DNA from: a virus
Direction: 5' to 3' (one strand)
DNA: 23,411 nt
IMG/VR virus record: IMGVR_UViG_3300005337_000048
Span: 1 to 23,411 of that record
Of the stretch, positions 12,067-18,634 are shown in pieces (position 1 is the stretch's first letter; each line of letters starts with the position of its first letter). The notes under the pieces were generated by a model that was given only the letters and a program-made list of their open reading frames with translations, was not told the DNA's origin and made no database searches. A program made the position numbers and the translations under genes.

Positions 12067-12284
12067 TGACTAACGAGAAGTTTTGGGTTGTATGGCAACC
12101 CGATAGTGGTAATCCGACCCATCGCCATGCCTCCCGAGAAGATGCCCTGAAGGAAGCTGAGCGACTTGCCGAATGCGCATGGCCTAGAACTTTCTACGTA
12201 TTGGAAGCTATTAGCAGCTCTCGTAAGGTCACCGTCCAGACTACGACTCTTGTCGAGTTTGACCACGATGAACTTCCTTTCTAA
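12066..12284 (+). CDS. Hypothetical protein, 72 aa
   Basis: MTNEKFWVVWQPDSGNPTHRHASREDALKEAERLAECAWPRTFYVLEAISSSRKVTVQTTTLVEFDHDELPF. The layout (strand FWVVW.P..G.P..RH.S...A..EAERLA......FYVLEA) is a small alpha/beta domain common in phages with unknown role. The ATG at 12066 follows AAGGA by six bases and overlaps the previous stop by one base; a GTG one codon earlier is less likely. Confidence 0.65.
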   Translation: MTNEKFWVVWQPDSGNPTHRHASREDALKEAERLAECAWPRTFYVLEAISSSRKVTVQTTTLVEFDHDELPF

Positions 12285-12296
12285 GCGGAGACTTTC

Positions 12297-13040
12297 GTGA
12301 ACGATATCGTGAAACATCAGGAACAAGAGCAGCCAGCCACGATGCTTTCCATCATCGCCAGGGCGGCAAGTGATCCGAATACAGACATCGATAAGCTTGA
12401 GCGCCTCTTGGCGATGAAACGAGAGATGGACGCTGAGCAGGCAAAGCAGTCCTATAACCGAGCACTCAAGGCCGCACAGACAGAAATCGGCGTTGTCGGA
12501 TTCAACAAATTCAACGGCCAGACGAAAAGTAGCTACGCCACTCTCGAAAAGATCGATGCAGCTGTTCGCCCGATCTATACCAAGCATGGCTTCTCGATAA
12601 GCTATGACACAGGCGATACGCCGTCCGAAGGCTTGATGCGCGTCCTTTGTATCGTCGCCCATCAGGACGGCCATGAGCGTACCTACAAGCTTGATGTCCC
12701 GAACGACGGGAAGGGCGCCAAGGGTGGGGACGTGATGACAAAGACGCACGCTACAGGAAGCGGATTGAGCTATGGCAAGCGTTACTTGCTAACCGCCGTT
12801 TTCAACATCCAGACGGGCGAGAATGACGACGACGGCAACAGCGCTGGTGGAACGACGTGCGTTTCTGACGAACAGGCCGAAACGATCCGTCAGATGCTAC
12901 AAGACAATGATTTCGATATCCGCGGCTTCTGCGACTACTTCAAGGTAGATGCGATCACCTCCATTCCTGCCAATCGATATGACGGCGTGATCCGTGACAT
13001 CAAGCAGAAGATCGCCGCCAAACATAGGAATAATTCCTAA
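12297..13040 (+). CDS. erf: ERF-family single-strand DNA annealing protein
   Basis: 247 residues from a GTG start (GGAG eight bases upstream). The ERF signature is clear: SSYATLEKIDAAVRPIYTKHGFSISYDTG (about residues 78-106), a strand region LMRVLCIVAHQDGHERTYKLDVP, and HATGSGLSYGKRYLLTAVFNI (151-171). ERF proteins, first known from phage P22, anneal complementary strands in RecA-independent phage recombination and genome circularisation. The next gene is the matching 5'-3' exonuclease, so the pair forms a SynExo-type module. The C-terminal 60 residues, beyond a GENDDDGNSAGG linker, are likely regulatory or partner-binding. Confidence 0.95.
   Translation: MNDIVKHQEQEQPATMLSIIARAASDPNTDIDKLERLLAMKREMDAEQAKQSYNRALKAAQTEIGVVGFNKFNGQTKSSYATLEKIDAAVRPIYTKHGFSISYDTGDTPSEGLMRVLCIVAHQDGHERTYKLDVPNDGKGAKGGDVMTKTHATGSGLSYGKRYLLTAVFNIQTGENDDDGNSAGGTTCVSDEQAETIRQMLQDNDFDIRGFCDYFKVDAITSIPANRYDGVIRDIKQKIAAKHRNNS
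13025..13039 (+). promoter_or_regulatory. Short hairpin at the erf-exonuclease junction
   Basis: TAGGAA (13025-13030) and TTCCTA (13034-13039) form a 6-bp stem with a TAA loop. It contains the AGGAA ribosome binding site of the exonuclease gene and the erf stop codon and touches the ATG at 13040. Ribosomes finishing erf would open it, which would couple exonuclease synthesis to annealase synthesis. This is inference from the sequence. Confidence 0.35.
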
Positions 13041-13660
13041 TGGAAGCAGCTCTGGAGATTTTCGACTGCGAACAGAACAGCGATGATTGGCGAGAGGCTC
13101 GCCGTGGCGTGGTGACAGCATCGAACTTCGCCTCCGTCTTAGCTAAAGGTGAAGGTAAGACCAGGGCCACCTACATGCGAAAGCTTGCCGGGGAAATCAT
13201 CACTGGCGAGGTGATGCCGTCCTATTCCAATGCAGCCATGGAACGCGGACATGTCATGGAGCAGGAGGCTATCGATAAGTTCGCCTTCATCCACGGCTAT
13301 CAGCCGCTTGAAGTTGGCTTTATGCGTCGCGGCCGGGTCGGTGCAAGCCCTGATCGTGTTGTGAATTGGGAAGAGGATGCTATTCACGCACTGATCGAGG
13401 CGAAATCGAAAGAACCCCATATCCTTATCGAGTGCCTTGAGAGGGGCAAGCTACCACCCGAGCATGTGGCTCAAACTCAGGGCCAACTGTGGGTTTCAGG
13501 GGTCGATGTTTGCCACTTCATCGCCTACTGGCCTGGGATGCCTCTGTTCCACGTCGAGGTCAAAGAGGATCGTTCCTACCATGATCGCCTAGCTAACGAA
13601 TGTGGCGCGTTTGTGGAGGAACTAGACGCCATGGTCGAGCGAATCAGGAACTACCAGTGA
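13040..13660 (+). CDS. YqaJ/lambda-exonuclease-type 5'-3' exonuclease
   Basis: 206 residues. The motifs of the lambda Exo/YqaJ fold are in order: GVVTASNFASVL (residues 23-34), ERGHVMEQEA with the metal-ligand Glu (68-77), GASPDRVV with the catalytic Asp105, IEAKS with Glu120 and Lys122, and a later HVAQTQGQLWVSG helix. It should degrade one strand of linear duplex DNA to give the 3' tails bound by ERF. The length fits the family. The start overlaps the erf stop (TAATG). Confidence 0.92.
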   Translation: MEAALEIFDCEQNSDDWREARRGVVTASNFASVLAKGEGKTRATYMRKLAGEIITGEVMPSYSNAAMERGHVMEQEAIDKFAFIHGYQPLEVGFMRRGRVGASPDRVVNWEEDAIHALIEAKSKEPHILIECLERGKLPPEHVAQTQGQLWVSGVDVCHFIAYWPGMPLFHVEVKEDRSYHDRLANECGAFVEELDAMVERIRNYQ

Positions 13661-14055
13661 ACACGTTTAAGCTAAGCCGTGGCCCTGGGCGCGGGATCAT
13701 CCTTTCTAACGTCTTGGCATTCATCACTCAGTTGCCGGAGTCAAAAGACTGGCAGATTGAGATAAAGCCATATGTTAAGCGCCGAAGCAATGACCAGAAC
13801 CGCGCCTTGTGGGGTGTTGCCTATGCAACCCTATCCAAGACCACAGGAAACGATCCAGAGGACTTGCATACCTACTTCCTTGGTGAGTGGTCGGGGTGGG
13901 AAGTGATCGACGTTATGGGCCAGCACAAGCGTGTTCCTATGCGTCGAAGCTCCAAGCTCACGACAGCTGAATTCAGCGAGTTCTATGAGTTCATCCAGAG
14001 GCGCGCGGCTGAGGCTGGGTATAACGTTCCATCACCGGGTGAATATGATGGTTGA
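13657..14055 (+). CDS. ninB: NinB-like recombination protein
   Basis: 132 residues from a GTG overlapping the exonuclease stop. KPYVKRRSNDQNRALWGVAYATLSKTTGNDPEDLHTYFLGEW and RRSSKLTTAEFSEFYEFIQRRAAEAGYNVPSPGE are hallmark NinB (lambda Orf) strings. NinB helps load recombinases at single-strand gaps and can replace RecFOR functions. Its place directly after an annealase-exonuclease pair and before a DUF1364 gene mirrors lambdoid and related recombination regions. Confidence 0.92.
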   Translation: MNTFKLSRGPGRGIILSNVLAFITQLPESKDWQIEIKPYVKRRSNDQNRALWGVAYATLSKTTGNDPEDLHTYFLGEWSGWEVIDVMGQHKRVPMRRSSKLTTAEFSEFYEFIQRRAAEAGYNVPSPGEYDG

Positions 14056-14332
14056 CCGTCGTAAAGAGGCTCGCGGCAAGGAATGCCAGATAAGAATTCC
14101 GGGTCGTTGCAACTGGAATCCTGAAACCACAGTGTTATGCCACTACCGACTCGCTGGATATTGCGGAACTGGACTCAAGCCAGATGACGACTTAGCGGCT
14201 CACGGATGCAGCGGATGCCATGACTGTGTCGATGGCCGAACGCCTCCTCCTGATGGATGGACCCGAAACGATGTCCTCCTAGCTTTTTCCGAAGGCATCA
14301 TGCGGACATGGATGGCACGTAAGAAAGCATAA
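14045..14332 (+). CDS. DUF1364 (HNH-like nuclease domain) protein, 95 aa
   Basis: MMVDRRKEARGKECQIRIPGRCNWNPETTVLCHYRLAGYCGTGLKPDDDLAAHGCSGCHDCVDGRTPP... The pattern A.GK.C..RIPG.CN....T.VLCH.R..G.CG.G.KP.D...A.GC..CHD..DGR is the DUF1364 family, associated with ninB regions and resembling an HNH/zinc nuclease fold. The Cys and His of VLCH and CSGCHDC are the probable metal ligands. The start overlaps ninB by 11 bases. The substrate is unknown; junction processing is a reasonable guess. Confidence 0.85.
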   Translation: MMVDRRKEARGKECQIRIPGRCNWNPETTVLCHYRLAGYCGTGLKPDDDLAAHGCSGCHDCVDGRTPPPDGWTRNDVLLAFSEGIMRTWMARKKA

Positions 14333-14392
14333 CTAAAGAGATAGGCCATCTGGCACATGTTCGACAACCCACAAATCAGGCAACCTAGCCAC

Positions 14393-14551
14393 ATGAACGA
14401 GACATTCAAAACCATGCCGCTTGATCGGATGTCGGACTATCTAGCCGACCTTTCCGACGAGCTGGTACAGCATGACCCTACGCTTAGCGCTATGGCGGCT
14501 ATGCTGTCTAATGTCGCTAGGAAGCTTGACGAGTCTAAGGAGCCCCGATGA
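14393..14551 (+). CDS. Hypothetical protein, 52 aa
   Basis: MNETFKTMPLDRMSDYLADLSDELVQHDPTLSAMAAMLSNVARKLDESKEPR, an acidic helical protein. The start is uncertain: the in-frame ATG at 14357 would add 12 residues, and neither has a convincing ribosome binding site. The stop overlaps the next start (ATGA). The gap before it (14333-14356) contains ATAGGCCATC, also found in the divergent control region. Confidence 0.5.
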   Translation: MNETFKTMPLDRMSDYLADLSDELVQHDPTLSAMAAMLSNVARKLDESKEPR

Positions 14552-14748
14552 TGGATGCGAAGAAGGTGGATTTGGTCAAGTTGGAAGTCATACGCATGCT
14601 TGACGACATCGGAGCACTTTCAATGGCTCGCCGACACGGCGGCCCTGATCCGATGGACCTTGCCGAACTAGACCGAGCACTTGGAATGGCTATCGATATG
14701 GCGCATGCCGCACGGGACATGCTGATCGAAGGAGAAAAGTCATGCTAA
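14548..14748 (+). CDS. Hypothetical protein, 66 aa
   Basis: MMDAKKVDLVKLEVIRMLDDIGALSMARRHGGPDPMDLAELDRALGMAIDMAHAARDMLIEGEKSC. All-helical, Met-rich and acidic. AAGGAG precedes the tandem ATG codons, so either may be used. Coupled to both neighbours by short overlaps. Function unknown. Confidence 0.6.
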   Translation: MMDAKKVDLVKLEVIRMLDDIGALSMARRHGGPDPMDLAELDRALGMAIDMAHAARDMLIEGEKSC

Positions 14749-15029
14749 ACGACGATTACCAAAGCATGGCGGCTAATGCCATTGCCCATGCGGCGACGAT
14801 GGCCGGAAATGATTGGTCTTGCGCGGCAGCGGAAATGCAACGCCCCTGTGTCGTTTTCCGGCCGACTCTAAGCATAGACGGCAACAAGTGGTGCGCCTTG
14901 TACGGCAGTAATTTGCAGGACGGCGTAGCCGGGTTTGGTGATTCTCCATCCCTTGCCATGTACGCCTTCGATATCGCATGGAACAAAAAGATCACCGAGC
15001 AGGATAACCGCATCGGATCGCCCGCATGA
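14742..15029 (+). CDS. Conserved small phage protein, 95 aa
   Basis: MLNDDYQSMAANAIAHAATMAGNDWSCAAAEMQRPCVVFRPTLSIDGNKWCALYGSNLQDGVAGFGDSPSLAMYAFDIAWNKKI... The middle (RP.L..DG..WCALYG.NLQDGVAGFGDSP..AM..FD.AW) is a recurring phage protein of unknown function with a strand-turn-strand core followed by a helix. AAGGAG lies eight bases before the ATG. It overlaps the preceding gene by seven bases. Confidence 0.7.
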   Translation: MLNDDYQSMAANAIAHAATMAGNDWSCAAAEMQRPCVVFRPTLSIDGNKWCALYGSNLQDGVAGFGDSPSLAMYAFDIAWNKKITEQDNRIGSPA

Positions 15030-15406
15030 CCACCCAACCCCATGACCTGAAGAAGCTGCGGGAAGTGACCGCTAGTTTGCCTGATGAGGCGTCGGTGAAT
15101 GTACATATTGCGAAGCTTGATGAATTGATTGGTCCGCTTGGTTACTGCTCATTTGAGCAGGCGCATGCGTGGGCTGTGTTGAAGTTCCAAATCTCTCAAC
15201 TTCTTGCAGCCAATCCTTCCGCCCTACTCGACGCCTACGAGGCCAGCGCTAGGGATGCGGAGCGTTATAGGTGGATTCGCAATACCGATGACGGGTCGGT
15301 CGAGAGCGCAGTCATCTACTGCTCCTTTGGTGAACCTTACCTATTTTTAGGCGAAAGACTTGATGCGCAAGTTGATGCAGCCCGCCACGCCACTCAGGGA
15401 GACTGA
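15026..15406 (+). CDS. Hypothetical protein with DAERYRWIR motif, 126 aa
   Basis: A helical N-terminal half, then LLDAYEASARDAERYRWIRNTDDGSVESAVIYCSFGEPYLFLGERLDAQVDAARH. The DAERYRWIR string followed by a charged helix is common in phage accessory proteins, where it is often duplicated or swapped between genes; no biochemical role is known. ATGA overlap with the gene upstream. Confidence 0.65.
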   Translation: MTTQPHDLKKLREVTASLPDEASVNVHIAKLDELIGPLGYCSFEQAHAWAVLKFQISQLLAANPSALLDAYEASARDAERYRWIRNTDDGSVESAVIYCSFGEPYLFLGERLDAQVDAARHATQGD

Positions 15407-15407
15407 T

Positions 15408-15605
15408 ATGAGCTATTGCCCCGTGGATCGTGAGCCATGTTGCGATGATCTTTGCCGTGGTGGCGGGTGCATGAGAAATCATGGCGAGGAAATGCTGGAC
15501 AAGTGCACCGTGTGCGGAAAATTCAGCAACGGCGACACGATCTTTTGCGATTGCGACGAAGACTACGCCTATCCCGATGACGCGCCAGATTGGAGTAATG
15601 ACTGA
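15408..15605 (+). CDS. Cys-rich putative zinc-binding protein, 65 aa
   Basis: MSYCPVDREPCCDDLCRGGGCMRNHGEEMLDKCTVCGKFSNGDTIFCDCDEDYAYPDDAPDWSND. Nine Cys in 65 residues, in two groups: C..D..PCC..LC....C (N-terminal) and C..CG...........C.C (C-terminal). This suggests two small zinc sites. The tail is very acidic. GGGAG lies seven bases before the ATG at 15408. Family unknown. Confidence 0.6.
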   Translation: MSYCPVDREPCCDDLCRGGGCMRNHGEEMLDKCTVCGKFSNGDTIFCDCDEDYAYPDDAPDWSND

Positions 15606-16179
15606 CATGACCGACGAGACGAAGGGTGATGGGATGACGCTTGAGAAGGACGCTGGAAAAGCAGCCCGTCAAATTCGAGGCTCGATCATTCGACGCCTTG
15701 AGCTATTTCATCAGGATTTTCCGCAGCATTGGTGCGGATATCTTGATGACGCTTTAGGGGCAGCAGAAGTGATTGAGCAATCGCTGCTGAGCCTAGCCGC
15801 CCAATCCGCGAAGATTGATGTGTCGCCAGATTTCCCGCTTGGCGCAATTGAGAATGGCCGTGTATTTGCAGATCGCTTGGAACAAACGGACCTAAGCTGC
15901 GTCGCTGGCGACTTGCACCTGTGCGTGGATTGGCACGAATTCAGGCGATGCTTTGAGTACATGGCCGAATGGTGCATGGGTCAAGCCGCCCAATCCGCGA
16001 TGCGTGTGGATGAGGCGTCATCTAAACGAGAACGGTGGGTAAATAGCCTTATCGCGCAGGTCCGTCGAATCGATAAAGAAGCATGGGCCATCGGAACATC
16101 CAATATCTCTATTGAGGCCCTTCGTGGTCTAAGCCAAACCTTAGAGATGGAGCCAATGACTACGTTGGGTGGGGTGTGA
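15598..16179 (+). CDS. Hypothetical protein, about 193 aa
   Basis: Begins MTDMTDETKGDGMTLEKDAGKAARQIRGSIIRRLELF and is helical throughout. A 17-base string that encodes AAQSA recurs in it at about 15798 and 15986. Starts at 15598 and 15607 are both possible after the GGAG at 15592. The longer open frame is the shadow of the Cys-rich gene. No enzyme motif. It overlaps the PP-loop gene by one base (TGATG). Confidence 0.6.
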   Translation: MTDMTDETKGDGMTLEKDAGKAARQIRGSIIRRLELFHQDFPQHWCGYLDDALGAAEVIEQSLLSLAAQSAKIDVSPDFPLGAIENGRVFADRLEQTDLSCVAGDLHLCVDWHEFRRCFEYMAEWCMGQAAQSAMRVDEASSKRERWVNSLIAQVRRIDKEAWAIGTSNISIEALRGLSQTLEMEPMTTLGGV

Positions 16180-16916
16180 TGGAGTTACACGTTGTAGCTC
16201 TGTCTGGAGGTAAGGACTCCACGGCCATGGCGCTTCGGTTGGCCGAGATTGAGCCCCGCGACTACGTGTATGTGTGCACGCCAACGGGTAATGAGCTACC
16301 GGAAATGTTCGCGCACTGGCGCAATCTTGGCGAACTTCTAGGAAAGCCGATTATCCCAGTAATGGCCGCTTCACTCGATGGTCTTATCAAGAAGCAAAAC
16401 GCGCTGCCCAATTGGCGCCAGCGTTGGTGCACCAGGATGTTGAAGATTGAGCCGTTCGCAGCTTGGCTGATGAATAAGGCAAATGAAGGATATGCAGTTA
16501 CGAGTTACGTGGGTCTGCGCGCCGATGAAGAAGAACGCGAGGGTGGTGACTACACAAAGGTTCCAAACCAGACCACGCTTTTTCCCATGCGTGAATGGGG
16601 CTGGGGCCTATCAGATGTGGTCGATTATCTTGCTAGGCGTGGCGTGACCATTCCCAAGAGAACCGATTGCGCCGTGTGCTTCTATCAACAGTTGAACGAG
16701 TGGTGGGATTTGTGGAAGGACAACCCTGACGCATATGCAGAGGGTGAGCGATACGAGGAAATGACCGGCTTCACATTCCGTTCGCCAGGTCGAGACACAT
16801 GGCCGGCAGCTCTAAAGGAACTACGCATCGCGTTCGAAGCCGGTCGTATTCCACGAGGCACTGAAACGAACCTCGATCTATTTGGCGCAATGAAGTGTCG
16901 AGTGTGTCGAATCTAA
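16179..16916 (+). CDS. PAPS-reductase-like PP-loop protein, 245 aa
   Basis: The PP-loop SGGKDST (residues 9-15) is followed by a strand VYVCTPTGNELPEMF, WRQRWCTRMLKIEP (79-92), VTSYVGLRADEEER (108-120), DCAVCFYQ (163-170), GFTFRSPGRDTWP (197-209) and a C-terminal CRVC (240-243). This is the adenine nucleotide alpha-hydrolase / PAPS reductase family; the WCTR..K..P string is typical of its phage and DndC-like branches. The Cys set (C84, C164, C167, C240, C243) could hold an Fe-S or zinc centre. The ATP-binding role is secure by motif. The substrate is unknown: sulfur transfer to DNA or RNA, or sulfate metabolism, are options. No other dnd genes are in the window. Confidence 0.85.
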   Translation: MELHVVALSGGKDSTAMALRLAEIEPRDYVYVCTPTGNELPEMFAHWRNLGELLGKPIIPVMAASLDGLIKKQNALPNWRQRWCTRMLKIEPFAAWLMNKANEGYAVTSYVGLRADEEEREGGDYTKVPNQTTLFPMREWGWGLSDVVDYLARRGVTIPKRTDCAVCFYQQLNEWWDLWKDNPDAYAEGERYEEMTGFTFRSPGRDTWPAALKELRIAFEAGRIPRGTETNLDLFGAMKCRVCRI

Positions 16917-16949
16917 CCCACCCCACCGCCTAACCATCGGAGAAAGTGA

Positions 16950-17162
16950 ATGAAGACGTATAGCAAGTTGCAGGTGCTGGCGATGGCTGATGATTTGTCT
17001 AAGCGTTGGACGTTGGCCGACAACTCACAGGCAGCTGACATGCTGCGTGCCTTCGCCCATACGCTTGGCGAGCCGGTGGCTGTGCCTGATGAAGAACTTC
17101 CGGGCATAACCCGCTTAGCCCGAAGGAACAGAGTAAGTTGCCGAACTACAACTTTAGGATGA
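16950..17162 (+). CDS. Hypothetical protein, 70 aa
   Basis: MKTYSKLQVLAMADDLSKRWTLADNSQAADMLRAFAHTLGEPVAVPDEELPGITRLARRNRVSCRTTTLG. The first half (Y.K.QVLAMADDLSKRW.LADNSQAADMLRA.A..L) is a known small helical phage protein of unknown role; the last 20 residues are basic and atypical. GGAGA lies seven bases before the ATG at 16950. Confidence 0.65.
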   Translation: MKTYSKLQVLAMADDLSKRWTLADNSQAADMLRAFAHTLGEPVAVPDEELPGITRLARRNRVSCRTTTLG

Positions 17163-17169
17163 TACCGCG

Positions 17170-17331
17170 ATGAAATGGCTATTGAACAAATTGCAGGCGG
17201 TTTTGTTATTTGCTATCGGAGTCGTGGGGGCCATTCAATGCGCTTCCCATGGCGCCCCCAATATGTCATTCATGGTCTTTCTTGCATCTTGCTTCCTTAC
17301 CTACGCAAGCATCGTGGTTAATGCTGACTAA
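17170..17331 (+). CDS. Small two-span membrane protein, 53 aa
   Basis: MKWLLNKLQAVLLFAIGVVGAIQCASHGAPNMSFMVFLASCFLTYASIVVNAD. Two hydrophobic segments (residues 8-24 and 32-50) are separated by a short CASHGAPNM loop. It is the last gene of the rightward operon, 57 bases before the terminator. The ribosome binding site is weak. Function unknown. Confidence 0.5.
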   Translation: MKWLLNKLQAVLLFAIGVVGAIQCASHGAPNMSFMVFLASCFLTYASIVVNAD

Positions 17332-17388
17332 CAAGAACGCTCATCCCTAGAGCGTCCTGAAAGAGACTGCGGTGAGCGATGCGATCTT

Positions 17389-17416
17389 AAGCCCTCAATT
17401 CTGAGGGCTTCTTTTT
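17389..17416 (+). terminator. Rho-independent terminator of the rightward operon
   Basis: AAGCCCTCA (17389-17397), a 4-nt loop ATTC, TGAGGGCTT (17402-17410), then CTTTTT. A perfect 9-bp stem with a T tract on the plus strand only. It ends the early rightward transcription unit. Confidence 0.92.
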
Positions 17417-17442
17417 ATGTCAACGTCATAATTACCAGGGTA

Positions 17443-17499
17443 GTATCCGGATACCTAGGTAAAACACCGACCTAGCGGGACGCACCCCGCCAAGGCCGG
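17443..17499. other. Palindromes between convergent terminators
   Basis: In the gene-free stretch 17332-17530 this part holds a perfect 12-bp palindrome GTATCCGGATAC (17443-17454), an overlapping ACCTAGGT palindrome (17453-17460), and a longer hairpin at 17467-17499 (CCG/CGG, CCT/AGG and GCGGG/CCCGC with loop ACGCAC). Read on the minus strand, the last hairpin is followed by TGTTTT and could be a second leftward terminator. The small palindromes may bind a dimeric protein; no such protein can be named. Confidence 0.4.
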
Positions 17500-17506
17500 C
17501 AAAGAA

Positions 17507-17532
17507 AAAGGCTCCCAAGCACGGGAGCCTTT
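17507..17532 (-). terminator. Terminator of the lysis/late operon
   Basis: AAAGGCTCCC (17507-17516), loop AAGCAC, GGGAGCCTTT (17523-17532). On the minus strand it is followed by TTTTTCTTT-type residues, and it overlaps the Rz1-like stop codon. The plus strand also has TTTACTTTTT after it, so it can work in both directions. Confidence 0.88.
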
Positions 17533-17779
17533 ACTTTTTCTTGGGCTTCGTCCAGCAACCTTGAGCCACACCGTTAAGATTGTGGGCGAGTATTTCCTTG
17601 GCTGTTTGATCGGTCAACACGTCACCATTCCCTACAAGGATCATTGACCATCCCTTGCACGGATCGACCTTAACGGGACCAGTCGTCGTGCAGCTGACCA
17701 GCAGCGGTATGAGGGTCAGCAGTAGCCACAGCCTGCGTAGGCGCTTGCGGTAGGTTTTGAACCGTCGTGTCAACTTCAT
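17531..17779 (-). CDS. Rz1: Outer-membrane spanin (Rz1-like lipoprotein)
   Basis: 82 residues. A basic head (MKLTRRFKTYRKRLRR), a hydrophobic WLLLTLIPLLVSC segment ending in a lipobox (LLVSC, lipidated Cys about residue 30), then a short periplasmic part with two more Cys. It begins inside the i-spanin gene in another frame and extends past it, the classic Rz/Rz1 overlap (110 bases). The o-spanin joins the inner-membrane spanin across the periplasm and fuses the membranes in the last step of lysis of a Gram-negative host. It is more basic at the N-terminus and less Pro-rich than lambda Rz1. Confidence 0.85.
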   Translation of the reverse strand: MKLTRRFKTYRKRLRRLWLLLTLIPLLVSCTTTGPVKVDPCKGWSMILVGNGDVLTDQTAKEILAHNLNGVAQGCWTKPKKK

Positions 17780-17966
17780 GGCGAACCTCTACGACCTGTT
17801 GGACTTGCTCGGCTTCCTGGATCTTCTGGGTGGCTTCGTCTACCTTGGCTTGGTTAGATTCCTTACCCTTGGAGCGACCCTCAAGGAATATCGCTAAGAC
17901 GGCAGCAGCTAGCGCTCCGATAGCTACCACGTACTTCCAAATCTTGGCCCACAATATGGCAAGCAT
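17670..17966 (-). CDS. Rz: Inner-membrane spanin (Rz-like)
   Basis: 98 residues: MLAILWAKIWKYVVAIGALAAAVLAIFLEGRSKGKE with an N-terminal membrane anchor (about residues 3-28), then a long periplasmic helical region AKVDEATQKIQEAEQVQQVVEVRHEVDTTVQ and a Pro/Ala-rich tail. A type II anchor plus coiled coil is the i-spanin layout. It starts with a TGATG overlap with the endolysin gene and overlaps the Rz1-like gene. Identification is by topology and position, since spanin sequences diverge strongly. Confidence 0.85.
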   Translation of the reverse strand: MLAILWAKIWKYVVAIGALAAAVLAIFLEGRSKGKESNQAKVDEATQKIQEAEQVQQVVEVRHEVDTTVQNLPQAPTQAVATADPHTAAGQLHDDWSR

Positions 17967-18415
17967 CAGTCTGTCTCCGGTCGGTCGAATATGGCCTTTT
18001 CGTCCTTACGGCGGTTTACCAGTCCAGCCATCACACGGCCAGCGGCTTTGTTCCACACCAAAAACTGAGCCGATGCGCCATAAATGTCTCGCCGCTTTAG
18101 GCACTTTAGAAGCGTCGAATTGCTCAGATTGCCGATACCAATATTGTAGGCTAGCGAGCACAGCGCGCCCTTCTGATTGTCATTTAGCGGAACGTCAAAA
18201 CCGTCAATTGCGATGCCAATGGCGTCAATGCGACGCTGCAAATCAGCATCGGCTTGGGATTGCGTCCATTCGGTACCAGGACCGATATCAGGTCCTGTTG
18301 CGCCGAAACCGATGGTCCATGGAGCGCCGCCGGTAGCAGGGTCTGGATAGGCCTTTAGCTTGCAACCTTCCCAATGCGTAATCAGGCCGAAGGCAACTTG
18401 CCGCCAATCACACAT
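17966..18415 (-). CDS. Endolysin, GH24 lysozyme (muramidase)
   Basis: 149 residues. HWEGCKLKAYPDPATGGAPWTIGFGAT holds the T4-lysozyme-type catalytic triad: Glu16, Asp25 and Thr40. The conserved LNDNQKGALCSLAYNIGIGNLSNSTLL helix follows, and the C-terminal WNKAAGRVMAGLVNRRKDEKAIF section is standard for the family. It cleaves the glycan bond between MurNAc and GlcNAc. The start at 18415 (MCDWRQVAF) overlaps the holin gene end by eight bases. No signal-arrest-release segment is visible, so it needs the holin to reach the wall. Confidence 0.94.
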   Translation of the reverse strand: MCDWRQVAFGLITHWEGCKLKAYPDPATGGAPWTIGFGATGPDIGPGTEWTQSQADADLQRRIDAIGIAIDGFDVPLNDNQKGALCSLAYNIGIGNLSNSTLLKCLKRRDIYGASAQFLVWNKAAGRVMAGLVNRRKDEKAIFDRPETD

Positions 18416-18632
18416 CAGGTTTCGTCCTTTGGCGGTAGTGCTTTGCAGCAAGACCAACAGCCGCAAAGCCATACATCACATGCTTAGCGCTTGGCGGAAG
18501 GTCCGAATACCCTGTCCACCCAGCCAGAACGTTATAGAGGTCAGGGAACGGCGCGAGGATGACGAACACCCATGTAGACGCATGCTTCCAGACTGCCTTT
18601 ACATCGGAAACGATCAGCTCGCGCCATGCCAT
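18408..18632 (-). CDS. Putative holin, 74 aa
   Basis: MAWRELIVSDVKAVWKHASTWVFVILAPFPDLYNVLAGWTGYSDLPPSAKHVMYGFAAVGLAAKHYRQRTKPDV. There are two weakly hydrophobic segments (about residues 19-40 and 51-63) and a basic C-terminus. The VWKHASTWV......PDLYN.L....... LP...K..MYG.AA.GL..K..RQ pattern resembles proteins annotated as holins next to GH24 endolysins. AGGGG precedes the ATG at 18632; an ATG two codons earlier is too close to it. Position directly before the endolysin is the strongest support. Confidence 0.75.
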   Translation of the reverse strand: MAWRELIVSDVKAVWKHASTWVFVILAPFPDLYNVLAGWTGYSDLPPSAKHVMYGFAAVGLAAKHYRQRTKPDV

Positions 18633-18634
18633 GA

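Noticed and set aside
12009-12749. Long minus-strand open frame opposite the ERF gene
   Set aside because: It is antisense to a strongly identified ERF protein and its product shows no recognisable domain.
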